Positions 23,301 through 43,000 of a DNA stretch of 64,000 bases are shown piece after piece. A program made the position numbers and the translations under genes. Each line of letters begins with the position of its first letter. Positions within the stretch are counted from its first letter, which is position 1. The notes below the pieces were generated by a model that was given only the letters and a program-made list of their open reading frames with translations, was not told where the DNA came from and searched no databases. Location of the stretch: positions 4,120,501 to 4,184,500 of the forward strand of contig NC_083688.1 of NCBI RefSeq assembly GCF_033118175.1, written 5' to 3'. This DNA is from Dama dama. Its lineage: Eukaryota > Chordata > Mammalia > Artiodactyla > Cervidae.

Positions 23301-23586
23301 TCCCCTTCCGTTACAGAGGCCATCCGCCCGCGTGGCTGCTAACGTGCTTCATTTAAGCCTCTGGGGTGAACACACGCTCGCCCCGAAGAACCTGAAACTA
23401 GACAAGATGATCAGCTGGCTCCTCCAGCAGTCGGCTGCCACTCTGCTGGCCAACAGGCTGACGGAGAAGAACTGTGTGGAAACAAAAATGAAGATGCTAT
23501 TTCTGGCCAACCTGGAGTATGAAGCGCTGAGCCAGGCGGCCCTCCTTCTCGACTCCTGGAGGGCGGCCCCAAGACAGCTGCTGTAG
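4996..23586 (+). CDS. PINK1: PINK1, PTEN-induced mitochondrial Ser/Thr kinase (complete, 8 coding exons)
   Basis: PINK1 is the kinase that accumulates on damaged mitochondria and phosphorylates ubiquitin and Parkin to start mitophagy. Exons are 4996-5391, 13841-14137, 15513-15613, 18770-18952, 19455-19618, 21667-21794, 22128-22364 and 23317-23586. They sum to 1,776 nt: 591 residues plus stop, against 581 in human. Visible parts are an Arg-rich mitochondrial presequence, a membrane segment near residues 97-114 with the PARL site equivalent at A106/F107, a P-loop IGKGCSAAVYEA, the ATP-binding lysine in LAIKMM (K225), the catalytic loop AHRDLKSDN (D368), DFG at D390, and the activation-loop serine S408. 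The human T257 phosphosite is Ser here (S263). The C-terminus reads SWRAAPRQLL, four residues past SWRAA(L/P) in human and mouse. All introns are GT-AG. Identity is certain; the acceptor of exon 4 is the least sure junction. Confidence 0.97.
5430..5491 (+). repeat. 21-bp GC-rich tandem repeat in PINK1 intron 1
   Basis: There are three copies of gggccgggatgggggcgggc(c), starting 38 nt after the exon 1 donor. More irregular gggggcggggc blocks continue to about 5610. The sense strand is strongly G-rich. Confidence 0.9.
5638..5925 (-). mobile_element. BovB 3' fragment in PINK1 intron 1
   Basis: This is an antisense BovB tail (gtgcagtcgctcagtcgtga …). On the minus strand it encodes the RTDSLEKTLMLGKTEG … DMMDMSLSKL section of the LINE protein. 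Confidence 0.88.
6047..6237 (+). mobile_element. Bov-tA SINE with target duplication
   Basis: This is a sense copy running from the tRNA-like gacagctcaattggtaaag to actgagcgactttcac. The 11-bp duplication cttcctcaaac stands at 6036-6046 and 6238-6248. Confidence 0.88.
6249..7495. other. PINK1 intron 1, low-information segment
   Basis: MIR-like sequence is visible at about 6340-6470 (atggatgaggaaac … cttgctgaagtcacaag) and about 6925-6990. A short duplication of ttctaatgctaatt lies near 7390-7425. Nothing else is recognised. Confidence 0.45.
7500..8690 (+). mobile_element. L1 LINE 3' portion (decayed)
   Basis: Typical ORF2-end and 3' UTR sequence of an old mammalian L1 is readable (aggaaatgcaaattaaaa, atgacccagccattgcag, gcagcattattcacaatag). 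No long frame survives. Confidence 0.75.
8691..9124. other. PINK1 intron 1, unassigned
   Basis: I see no gene or repeat family here. The frame at 8850-9083 (minus) has no recognisable features. Confidence 0.35.
9125..9705 (-). mobile_element. CHRS2-like SINE interrupted by Bov SINEs
   Basis: The CHRS2-like antisense SINE (9125-9395) resumes at 9673-9705. In between are two antisense Bov-A/Bov-tA units starting with (ctg)n. The duplication ttatccactgg on both sides of the insert fixes the order. Confidence 0.8.
9706..10010. other. PINK1 intron 1, unassigned
   Basis: No recognised gene or repeat was found in this stretch. Confidence 0.35.
11390..11700 (-). mobile_element. Antisense Bov-tA SINE units
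   Basis: Two units with the SINE middle and tRNA-like ends (accagctgagccacaaagga, accaactgagctgtgaggga) lie inside the ERV-like block. Confidence 0.85.
12394..12580 (+). mobile_element. CHR tRNA-Glu SINE
   Basis: It begins gaatttccctggtggtccag and runs through the B-box-like gggttagatccctgg to a degraded A-rich tail. Confidence 0.85.
13331..13840. other. PINK1 intron 1, 3' end
   Basis: This is unique-looking sequence up to the exon 2 acceptor. No other feature is recognised. Confidence 0.4.
13841..14137 (+). CDS. PINK1: PINK1 exon 2
   Basis: It encodes 99 residues: AIFTQKN…, the kinase P-loop, the long N-lobe insertion, and the ATP-binding lysine segment ending MMWNIS. Acceptor ttcttcacag, donor GTAAGG, phase 0. 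Confidence 0.96.
14138..15512. other. PINK1 intron 2
   Basis: No gene is seen in this 1,375-bp intron. A C-rich run sits at about 14905-14930. No young ruminant repeat is present. Confidence 0.5.
15513..15613 (+). CDS. PINK1: PINK1 exon 3
   Basis: It encodes AGSSSEAIFSTMSQELVPAS… to GEYGAISH plus two bases of an Arg codon. S234 matches the human autophosphorylation site S228. Donor GTAAGC. Confidence 0.95.
15614..17636. other. PINK1 intron 3, first part
   Basis: This is mostly unique-looking sequence with no young ruminant SINE. The open frames here, such as 17013-17543 on the minus strand, show no conserved protein features. Confidence 0.45.
17637..17990 (-). mobile_element. LTR-like element (ERVL-MaLR type suspected)
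   Basis: The stretch resembles an antisense mammalian LTR, with ggtttattgcaggaccatgg (an AATAAA on the minus strand) near one end and a run ending atgtgcatcagatactg. The family is named from memory and is tentative. Confidence 0.5.
17991..18769. other. PINK1 intron 3, second part
   Basis: Unique-looking sequence leads up to the exon 4 acceptor. No gene is recognised. Confidence 0.4.
18770..18952 (+). CDS. PINK1: PINK1 exon 4
   Basis: It encodes RPKGGHRQLAPHPNIIRVFR… to FLVMK plus two bases of Asn. The acceptor gagacag at 18763-18769 keeps phase and gives the same residue count as human before QLAPHPN. A second AG three bases downstream (acagaag) would also keep frame but drop one residue. 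Confidence 0.88.
19455..19618 (+). CDS. PINK1: PINK1 exon 5
   Basis: It encodes YPCTLRQYLRG… through the catalytic loop HRDLKSDN to ELDA plus one base. Acceptor ccccaccag, donor GTAGGT. Confidence 0.96.
19815..19995 (-). mobile_element. Bov-tA SINE in PINK1 intron 5
   Basis: This is an antisense copy: gtttagtcgctaactcctgt … ttctccagtggatcttcttg. Confidence 0.82.
20269..21565 (-). mobile_element. 5'-truncated BovB LINE in PINK1 intron 5
   Basis: The minus strand encodes the BovB reverse-transcriptase end in broken frames (NINNLRYADDTTLMAESEEE, HEIKRRLLLGRTAV, SLEKTLMLGKTEGRRRRGRQ). Its 24-bp flanks at 20245-20268 and 21566-21589 match at 21 of 24 positions, as expected for an aged target duplication. 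It lies antisense to PINK1. Confidence 0.9.
21667..21794 (+). CDS. PINK1: PINK1 exon 6
   Basis: It encodes DGCPWLVITDFGCCLADE… to GGNGCLMAPE, with the DFG motif and activation loop. Donor GTGAGT, phase 0. Confidence 0.96.
22128..22364 (+). CDS. PINK1: PINK1 exon 7
   Basis: It encodes VSTACPGPRAVIDYSKAD… to LVRSLLQREAYK, the kinase C-lobe. Acceptor ccaagcag, donor GTGAGG, phase 0. Confidence 0.96.
22943..23070 (+). mobile_element. CHR SINE in PINK1 intron 7
   Basis: A sense CHR copy (acctccctgacagtccagtg … ggttcgatccctggttgggg) ends in an A-rich tail. The perfect 12-bp duplication aaaggcccagga stands at 22931-22942 and 23071-23082. Confidence 0.88.
23317..23586 (+). CDS. PINK1: PINK1 exon 8 (terminal, coding part)
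   Basis: It encodes RPSARVAANVLHLSLWGEH… and the C-terminal extension, ending SWRAAPRQLL then TAG at 23584-23586. Acceptor ccgttacag. Confidence 0.96.
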   Translation, partial: RPSARVAANVLHLSLWGEHTLAPKNLKLDKMISWLLQQSAATLLANRLTEKNCVETKMKMLFLANLEYEALSQAALLLDSWRAAPRQLL

Positions 23587-23872
23587 CTGGTGAATTACTA
23601 AAAGAAGTTTCCAGTATCTGTGTTGTGATGGTCTGTGAATGCTGAGCGAGTGCCTCCTGGGTGAGGGGACGGGGGAGTCAGAAGCAAAGATGGCACGGGG
23701 AGGGCGAGTCAGCGAAGAGAAGGCCTCGGGTCTGGCAGATGGAAGGAGCAGCTCGAGGTCGCGCTTTAGCCGCTAACGCGTTCTAGCTGTGTGATTTTGT
23801 CTAGCTGTGTGATTCTGACACATTGTCCAAGTTCTCTTACCTGTGAAATGAAGACGCTGCTCTTAATAGAGG

Positions 23873-24136
23873 TCAGCAAACTTTTTCTGTCAAGGGCCAG
23901 TGCTCAGGCTGTCCCAGCTACTCAGCTCTGCCATCGTGGTGCTAAGGCAGCCTTCAATGTGTGAACAAGTTCAGCTTCACTTAGGGACCCTGAGATTTGG
24001 AATTTCGTGTGTCACTAAACATTCTTAATTTTTTCAACCACTTAAAAGGTAAAAACCATTTTTAGCTTGCAGCCCTACAAAAATCAGGCAGCAAGCCAGA
24101 CCGGCCCACAGACCAAGTCTGCCAACCCCTCGTCTA
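23873..24136 (+). mobile_element. hAT-Charlie-type MITE in the PINK1 3' UTR
   Basis: The ends agaggtcagcaaactttttc and gtctgccaacccctcg are imperfect inverted repeats with the classic MER/Charlie look. The interior keeps ctgtcaagggccagtg. This is an ancient DNA transposon, named by memory. Confidence 0.65.
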
Positions 24137-24638
24137 AATGACCGCAAAGGGCCTAACCCTCAAGAGGAATGCTACCCAATCACCAGGCTCCTTTGTGCAT
24201 CAGTGCTGACCACGTGACCAGCCCTGGGCACACAGATCCCAAGGATGAGCTCTGTCCCAGGCGAGAGGCTGCCCGGGCGTAAACCGCTGACCAGAGTCCT
24301 GCCTTCCTAGACCTCTGAAAAGTCAGTGGCCGAGCGGGTCTGTTAGGTGAGGCTGAGCTGAAGAAGGTCAGACCTGTGCTGCGGCCAGAGTTCACGCAGG
24401 TCAGGACAGTGGGGTGTCAGAGTGAACAGCGCGAGAGCGAGCCCCCAGGCAGGGGGCCGCTGCAGTCAGTCACGTGTGCCGGAGCAGCCCTGGGTGCTGC
24501 TGACAAGCATCGCCGCGGAGCTCGCGCAGCCGCTGACTTGAGTCCAGCAGAGCGCCGGTGACTCATGAAATGGAGTGCAGTGTTCTGAACTTGCTGATTG
24601 TCCCTTCTGACTAGCATTTCTTACAGGAGTTGTGACGA

Positions 24639-24644
24639 ATTAAA
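24639..24644 (+). terminator. PINK1: Probable PINK1 poly(A) signal (ATTAAA)
   Basis: The variant signal ATTAAA is followed by A/T-rich sequence. It is the only good plus-strand candidate between the stop codon and the DDOST 3' end that I noted. Confidence 0.5.
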
Positions 24645-25052
24645 TGTATACTGACAACTAAAAAATATGTAAGTGCCTCAAACTGAATACTTGGCTTACA
24701 CTATAAAGACAATCATAGTGGAGATGGATCATACAACTTTATGTGTGCTTTTTAGAAACACAACTAGTGCATAAAGCAAGGTGAATACGATGTAAGGCTC
24801 TTTTCAGCCAAGCAGTTCTATAATTCTATTAAAGTCAAGTGCTGTTACCCTAGCTTTCCCATCTCTGTGATGTCCCCACTGGCCTTTATTAACCTTATTT
24901 TTCTCCCCTTGACATTCAGCAGCTCTGTAATTTCCAGACCAACAAAACTAAAAAGGGCCACTTACTACTTTCTACCCGGTCATTTCACAACAGCACCCTT
25001 CCATCAGCAAAGTACAACAGGGGCCAGATGAAATGTGAGGGCCATGTTTCTC

Positions 25053-25058
25053 TTTATT
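25053..25058 (-). terminator. DDOST: DDOST poly(A) signal (AATAAA on minus)
   Basis: TTTATT on the plus strand lies about 240 nt beyond the DDOST stop. Cleavage near 25030-25040 is inferred. The implied 3' UTR is about 260 nt. Confidence 0.7.
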
Positions 25059-25299
25059 TTAGAAATGAGAGTTGATGTCACATATGAAAAAATACACTTA
25101 GCGTTCAAGGTGAAAAAACAAATTATTCCCTAACCCTCCACCCCTTGGTATTCAATGTTCCATCTCCCACTGAGGTAAAGCTGTACCATTGTCCGTGGCT
25201 TTAAAAAAAACAAAACAAAAAACCGCCATAAAGAAGGAAGAAAACCAATCCTATGAAAACCCTCTGCCTCTGTTCCCAGGACTGCAGGGCGCCAGCCCC

Positions 25300-36317
<11,018 letters not shown>

Positions 36318-37028
36318 CTTCCTGCTCCAAAGAACCCAAGGACCTGGGCACCGGAAGTGTCTCTTCCACGGTCGCCCAATCGCGGCTCGTTGTCTTGGAG
36401 TATCACTCGGAAGTGATTCGAGAAAGCCGGGGCCGGGCGTCCGGAGCCGCTGCTCGGACGACGAGGCTCGAGGAACACAGCCGGAAGTGTCCCTGTGGGC
36501 GGCGGATTCTCGGCACACTATTGGTGAAAGCGGCGCGCGGTCCCGCCCCCCCGAGAGAAAAAGTCTCAATCCTAGAGAGACAGCTCTGCGGCCGCGGCCA
36601 ATCAGTAGGGCCGAGAGCCCTTGGGTTCCGCCCATTGCAGGCTCCCGCCCGAGCCTGGGGCTCCCGCCTCCTCATCCGTTTGGTCCGGGTCTGGGACGCG
36701 GCGCTAGGGTCAGAGTCCCGGCCAGAGGTTTCCTGGACCGGGACAGGTTCGACTGGAGCCAGGCCCCACCTCCACTGTCTCCCGGGAGGAGGTGGTTGGA
36801 AAAAGGCCGGGGACGGGTCGCGGGCGTGGGGGCTGGGGGAAGAGGGCCGGACTCTCTCCCGCTGCTCACGGGCGCAGGGCCTTGGCGCGGGCCCGGCCCA
36901 CCCGGCCTGATGACCCAGGCCGGAGGCAGTGTGGGCTGGGCGAGGAGTCAGAACCTGTAGCTGGGCATATCCGCGCCCAGGCTCGCACCAGCCCTGTAAC
37001 CCGGGCGCTTTTCTGGTTTCCAGGCCGC

Positions 37029-37233
37029 TTCTGGTGGTTCAGAGGGTAAAGAGCCCGCCTGCAGTGTGGGAGACCTGGGTTCAATCCTTGGGTTGGGAAG
37101 ATCCCCTGGAGAAGGGAATGACAACCCACTCCAGTATTCTTGCCTGGAGAATCCCATGGGCAGAGGAGCCTGGCGGGCTACAGTTCATGGGTCCCCAAAG
37201 AGTCGGACACCACTGACCGACTTCACCTGTCTC
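37029..37233 (+). mobile_element. Bov-tA SINE between DDOST and KIF17
   Basis: This is a sense SINE (ctggtggttcagagggtaaa … ccactgaccgacttcac). The duplication ccaggccgct occurs just before and just after it. Confidence 0.85.
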
Positions 37234-37239
37234 CAGGCC

Positions 37240-38240
37240 GCTGTCCTAGGCTGGCACTGGAAGCGATGAGGCCCGGCCCTACTTATCTGTGTGTGCCTTT
37301 GGGACCGCCTGTGCTCTTGGGAGGACTACCGCGGGTTTTGAAAGCGCTTCGTGCAGAGCCAGGCTGAGCCTCCACTCAGTTCTGGCCCCACACCCCTTCT
37401 GAACTGACGAACAGGGCAACCAGCTCTCCTCAGACCACCGTGGGTCCAAGTAAAAGCTACCACAAGCATCTCCAGGACTTAACTGTTCTCTGGGGCTCAG
37501 CCTCAATCCTGGAGTGAATGGTGAAGGTAACTGTGGAGAGAGAAGGTAGCCATTCTTTTCTGATGAATTCTCCTTGTCCACCAAGCCAAGAGTGTGGGGG
37601 CAAAAGTCAAAACCTCCCTCTGCGCTTCTCCTCAACCAATCCTGCCCTCCATCCCCACTGACTGCACCCTGAACTTCTGCCCACAGCCCGCCCTCCTGCC
37701 TATGATGCCACATCAACCCACTTCTCACTCAGACCTGATGGTGTGGACAGAGTCACTGAGCAGTCGGCCACAGCGCACGGAACCCAGAGGCTCTTCACGC
37801 AGGTCTGCGCCTAAACGCGTCTTGTCAGCCTGTCTCCTCTCAGTCCCTGCTCAGGCCTTCCATGGAGCAGGCCTCCTCCCACCTTTTACATACCCTGACC
37901 TTGCCTTCACGAGGACCCCTCTACCAGGAACCCTTCACGCAGACCCCTAACCAGGAACCCTCTCCCCACATTCCCATCTTAAGCGGTCCTCTCCATCCTT
38001 CATGGCAGCCCCAGCCCCTGCTGCTCCCTTCACAAGGGCACTCTGTTCCCCATACGGATCTGACTTTGCATCCTCTTGCTCCAAGTGTGCACTGCAGCCT
38101 GCCTCCCCATAGGCCGATCTCTGGGTTTCCTAAGCATCTTCCGCCCTGGCTTCTCCAGAACATGAGCTCCTTGGCCCAGGCAAGTAGCTTGGGGCAGGTA
38201 CCACAGTAGTTAATACAAATACAGAAGGGGAGGACAGGGG
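37240..38240. other. DDOST-KIF17 intergenic sequence
   Basis: No gene is recognised. A short imperfect repeat (accaggaacc… near 37922 and 37950) is the only structure seen. The open frames lack conserved features. Confidence 0.4.
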
Positions 38241-38268
38241 GACTAACAGAGCACCTGCTACGCACCAG

Positions 38269-38574
38269 GAACTCCACACACTATCTCATTTAACCTTCAC
38301 AATAATCCTGTGAAGCCTTCCCTGATAGCTCAGTTGTAAAGAATCCGCCTGCAATGCAGAAAACCCCGGTTCGATTCCTGGGTCAGGAAGATGTGCTGGA
38401 GAAGGGATAGCCTGCCCACTCCAGTATTCTTGGGCTTCCCCTGTGGCTCAGCTGGTAAAGAATCTGCCTGCAATGCAGAAGACCTGGGTTCAATCCGTGG
38501 GTTGGGAAGATCCCCTGGAGATCACACAAGGAACTCTACACACTATCTCATTTCACCTTCACAATAACCCTGTG
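38269..38574. repeat. 45-bp direct repeats flanking Bov-tA SINE units
   Basis: MIR3-like sequence beginning ggaactccacacactatctc at 38269 recurs as ggaactctacacactatctc near 38530, each running about 45 bp with few changes. Sense Bov-tA units fill about 38315-38525. Confidence 0.8.
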
Positions 38575-38993
38575 GGGTTGGTATTATCCCCATTTCACAG
38601 ATGCTTAGCGTGAAATGAGGCTCAGGACAGCACCAAAGCCTTTTCCCTCAGACTGTGGGCCCCTCCCACAGAGCAGGGCTGGGATACAGTGGGCGAGGGG
38701 ATGGGTCAGTCTTATACAACTGGGATGGCCTGGATTTGTTTCTAGAGATGTTAGGATGCACGGTTCCAACACAGCCCCTGAGGGCGTGAAGACCTGGGTC
38801 TTCTCTGGACCTCAGCCAGATGTGGCCTCTATTTTCCAAAACAAGGAGTTTGCTTTCCTGGGTCACAGATCCTTTGAGAGTCTTAACAACGGTTCACAAT
38901 CATATGCTCTCTGCTGAAAACGCTGCACTTGTACTCACAGTTGTGGGAGTCGCGGAGGCCCGGAGTCTGCAGGCTGGTAAGAACCCCTGCTCC

Positions 38994-39283
38994 AGGCTTC
39001 CCCGGTGGCTCAGTGGGTAAGAGTCTGACGGCCAATGTCGGGGACACTGGTCAGATCCCTGGTCCAGGAAGATGCCACATGCCACAGAGCCGTTAAGCCC
39101 ATGAGCCACAACTACTGAAGCCCGTGCATCCAGAGCCCTTCTCTGCCACAGAAGTCATCATCACAAGAAGCAGCCTGTGCATCACAATGAAGAGAAGCCT
39201 CCGCTCACCCCAACTAGAGAAAGCCCATGTGTGGCAGTGAAGACCCAGCACAGCCAAAAATAAACACAAACACATATACATAA
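38994..39283 (+). mobile_element. CHRS2-like SINE downstream of KIF17
   Basis: A long sense CHR SINE (ggcttccccggtggctcagt … gtgaagacccagcacagcc) has A-rich end sequence. agaacccctgctc is duplicated before and after it. Confidence 0.85.
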
Positions 39284-39383
39284 GAGAACCCCTGCTCTGA
39301 AACAGCTTCCCCCTGGAGGCCAGGGAGGGGCTGTGGGACGCTGTCTGAGGGTCGGAGCAGCACAGTTGGTCGGTAAAAGGCAG

Positions 39384-39389
39384 TTTATT
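39384..39389 (-). terminator. KIF17: Probable KIF17 poly(A) signal (AATAAA on minus)
   Basis: TTTATT on the plus strand lies about 510 nt beyond the stop codon. The 3' UTR would run 39900 down to about 39365. Confidence 0.65.
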
Positions 39390-39900
39390 AGGGCAGCTTA
39401 ATGTGGAATGGCCTCCCCTGGGCCGCAAACCAGCTGGGAGTGGGCAGCCCGGGAACAGCTGCTCCAGGACTCCTGGGCCCACCCCCCAGGGCTTCCCCAC
39501 CAAGTGGGGCCTACTGGACAGAGGAATAGTGTTCAGTTTGCCAAGAGGTTGAGTCTGATCCATGTGGAAGTCGCTGACACTCTGCTGGGATGCTGATGGA
39601 GGCCTGGAGGCAGAGCTGAGGTCTCTGATCCCATGGAGGCACGGAACCGCACTGGCGGGCACAGCGGCAGGCCGATGGGAACACTGATGGGGCGTGGGTC
39701 CAGGCTCCGAGGGGCTCACAGCCTGGGCAGAGTGGGCTCTCTGGGTGGCAGGGAGGGGAGTGTGCCTTCCCAGGGACAGGCCCCCTTGGGTGCCCCGGTC
39801 ACTGTCGGGGGCAGGCGGGAGGAGGCCTGGCTGGAGCTGCCCTGGGGGGGCCTGGCGGTCTCACGGGAGCCCAAAGGCAGGGTGGCAGCAGGCAGTGTGT

Positions 39901-40079
39901 TCACAGGGGCTCACTGCCAAAGCTGCTTTTGCTTTTCTTACGCTTGGCCTTGGTGAAGGGGATGTCGAGGGACTCGAGGCGGAAGGGCCGAGGCTGGGGC
40001 ATTTCGGGGGCCTGGGCGGGAGGGATGGTGGAGCTGCCGCCGAGCGGGGAGCTGAGGCCTGGTGGTGAACTGTGGTGTG
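39901..40079 (-). CDS. KIF17: KIF17 exon 15 (terminal, coding part)
   Basis: It encodes (A)HHSSPPGLSSPLGGSSTIPP…, PQPRPFRLESLDIPFTKAKR and KKSKSSFGSEPL, then TGA at 39903-39901. Acceptor ttttcctcag. Confidence 0.95.
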
Positions 40080-43000
40080 CTGAGGAAAAGCACAGAAGGG
40101 AGACACGCTGGTTAGCCAGGATGCAGGGGTGGAGAGGAAAGACTGTATGCGGGGTATGACCCCAGCCAGAGGCCCTGGGACCCCCAAGCTCTGAGAACCT
40201 GTTCTGGCTGTGGCCTTGGGCCCAGCACTCCCATCTCTGCCCAAAGGGTCTGGGCTGGGAGCTTGGATTTTCAAGCCTCAGACTGTGCAGCCTGGATGTC
40301 GAGCCAGACAAGCATGCTGCAAAACCCTGCTCTATCACTTCGTGGGAGGGTAACCTTAGGGAGCTGCTTCTCCTGAGCCTCGGTTTCCGCATCTGCAACA
40401 TGGGCACGATGCCAGGTACTCATCTGGTGTGAGTGTCTTCACCTTCCTGCTTTCCTCTCCTTACTCCTCAGCTCACTCTGAATAACCTCAGGACAGATCT
40501 GAGATTTGCTTTTTAATTGGTACTGGATTGGAAGCTCAGTGTCTTTGGTTTTAGTTTTAAGCGCAAAGTGTCTTTGGACTCTTGCTTGTGGAAGCGTGTT
40601 TTGTTTTTGTGGTCCTGATTGCCCTGCTTTGGGAACGAGTCACCATCTGAGGAAGCTGGTGAGGAATTGACCGAGTCCTGGGCAGCCCCAGGCTGGGGTG
40701 TGCTGAGGGGCTGCTGTGTGTGGGGAAGACAGAGGATCCAACTCGGCACCTCGCCCCCAGGAGATGGAGGGGGACAGGAGGCGGGAGGCTGTGTACCAAG
40801 CACTCCCCGCCTCGTCCCACCAATCACGGAGGAGGCAGCTCCCCTCAGCTGACAGCAGAGGAAACAGGCTCAGAGAGGGAAAGGCGTTCCTGGCCCGGGC
40901 TGTGTGACTCCAGAGTGCTCAGGGAGGGGCTGGAGGGCATGAGACGGGCGGGACGCTCACCCAGGCTCTTCATGGGGTCCGTGCTGAGGATCTGGCTGGC
41001 CCGCTTGGGCCGGAAGTAGTTATTGGCTATGTTCTCGCTGTCACTGCGACTGAGCATCAGCCGGTAGCGGTCCTCCTCCTGCTGAGAGTCCAAGTCCTCC
41101 AGGTCAGGACCCTTGTTTGTGTGCTTTTTGTACCCCGTGCCCTGACCCGCGGGGGTTCCAAGGGCTCTGCCCATGTTGGGGTACCCTCCACTCCAGACCC
41201 TGACTCCTGCAGTGGGATCCAGGCAGCTCAGGCAGCAAGGAGGATCACCATCTCCAGTCTATACATGCTTCTCCCCACCCCCACCTTCCAGTGCTCAAAA
41301 CCAGGTCCATCAGGGGAAGGGAAGATACTACATACCCCCACACCCAGGACAACATACTCTTACAGTACAGTACTCAGCTCACGAGCACATTTATGAACAT
41401 TAGAACTGGAGTCCTCTAACATTTTCATCACCAAGCACTAGTAGCCAGGCTTCAACCGTATGTGAACCGAGAACTTCCAGATGTCTAAGCCGGTTTTAGA
41501 AAGGGCAAAGAAACCAGAGATCAAATTGCCAACATCCACTGGATCATTGAAAAAGCAAGAGAGTTCCAGAAAAAACATCTGTTTCTGCTTTACTGACTAT
41601 GCCAAAGCCTTTGACTGTGTGGATCACAATAAACTGTGGAAAATTCTGAAGGAGATGGGAATACCAGACCACCTGACCTGCCTCTTGAGAAACCTGTATG
41701 CAGGTCAGGAAGCAACAGTTAGAACTGGACATGGAACAACAGACTGGTTCCAAATAGGAAAAGGAGTACGTCAAGGCTGTATATTGTCACCCTGCTTATT
41801 TAACTTATATGCAGAGTACATCATGAGAAACTCTGGGCTGGATAAACACAAGCTGGAATCAAGATTGCTGGGAGACATATCAATAACCTCAGATATGCAG
41901 ATGACACCACCCTTATGGCAGAAAGTGAAGAACTAAAGAGCCTCTTGATGAAAGAGGAGAGTGAAAAAGTTGGCTTAAAACTCAACATTCAGAAAACTAT
42001 GATTGTAGCATCTGGTCCCATCACTTCACGGCAAATAGATGGGGAAACAGTGGAAACTGGCAGATTTTATTTTTGGGGGCTCCAAAATCACTGCAGATGG
42101 TGATTGCAGCCATGAAATTAAAAGACGCTTACTTCTTGGAAGAAAAACTATGACAAACCTAGACAGCATGTTAAAAAGCAGGGACATCACTTCATCAACA
42201 AAGGTCCATCTAGTCAAGGCTATAGTTTTTCCAGTAGTCATGTATGGATGTGAAAGTTGGACCATAAAGAAGGTTGAGCACTGAAAAATTGATGCTTTTG
42301 AATTGGGGTGTTGGAGAAGACTCTTGACAACTCAAGACCCCTTAGACAACAAAGAGATCCAACCAGTCCATCCTAAAGGAAATCAGTCCTGAATATTCAT
42401 TGGAAGGACTGATGTTGAAGCTGAAACTCCAATACTTTGGCCACCTGATGGGAAGAGTTGACTCATTTGAAAAAACCCTGATGCTGGGAAAGATAGAAGA
42501 CGGGAGGAGAAGGGGACGACAGAGGATAAGATGGTTGGATGGCATCACCGACTCAATGGACATGAGTTTGAGTAAACTCCGGGAGTTGGTGACGGACAGG
42601 GAGGCCTGGCGTGCTGCAGTCCATGGGGTCATAAAGAGTCGGACACGACTGAGCGACTGAACTGAACTCAGTACTTTTCACTGCTGTAGTGGATCTGTTT
42701 TCTTCAGCCTGAATCTCTTTCTTCAGGGAACTACCTTTCACCCACTGAACATGGTCTTGGTAGGTTATGCACTCACAGCACCCTAATACCACCACTGCCG
42801 CTTGCCCATCCTCTTGCTACACTTCTGGACACGTGACTTAGACTGGACCAATCCCAGAACTACATCTTCTGGACACAGTCATTGGTCTAAGAGTAGGCCC
42901 AACCCAGGCAGAGCCAATCAGAATCTTGCCACAAGCCTTGGTTTAAGGACGCTCCAAAAACCCACATCTCTTTCCTATTGGATTACTGATTGCTAGCAGC

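Larger units (their letters stand above)
23587..24660 (+). other. PINK1: PINK1 3' UTR (inferred extent)
   Basis: The 3' UTR runs from the stop codon to just past an ATTAAA at 24639-24644, the best poly(A) signal seen. At about 1,070 nt it would be longer than the human one, partly because it contains a hAT-type MITE. The true end is unproven. Confidence 0.5.

Noticed and set aside
39093..39719. 208-codon minus-strand frame across the KIF17 3' end
   Set aside because: It crosses the KIF17 3' UTR, its poly(A) signal and a CHRS2 SINE, and has no conserved features.
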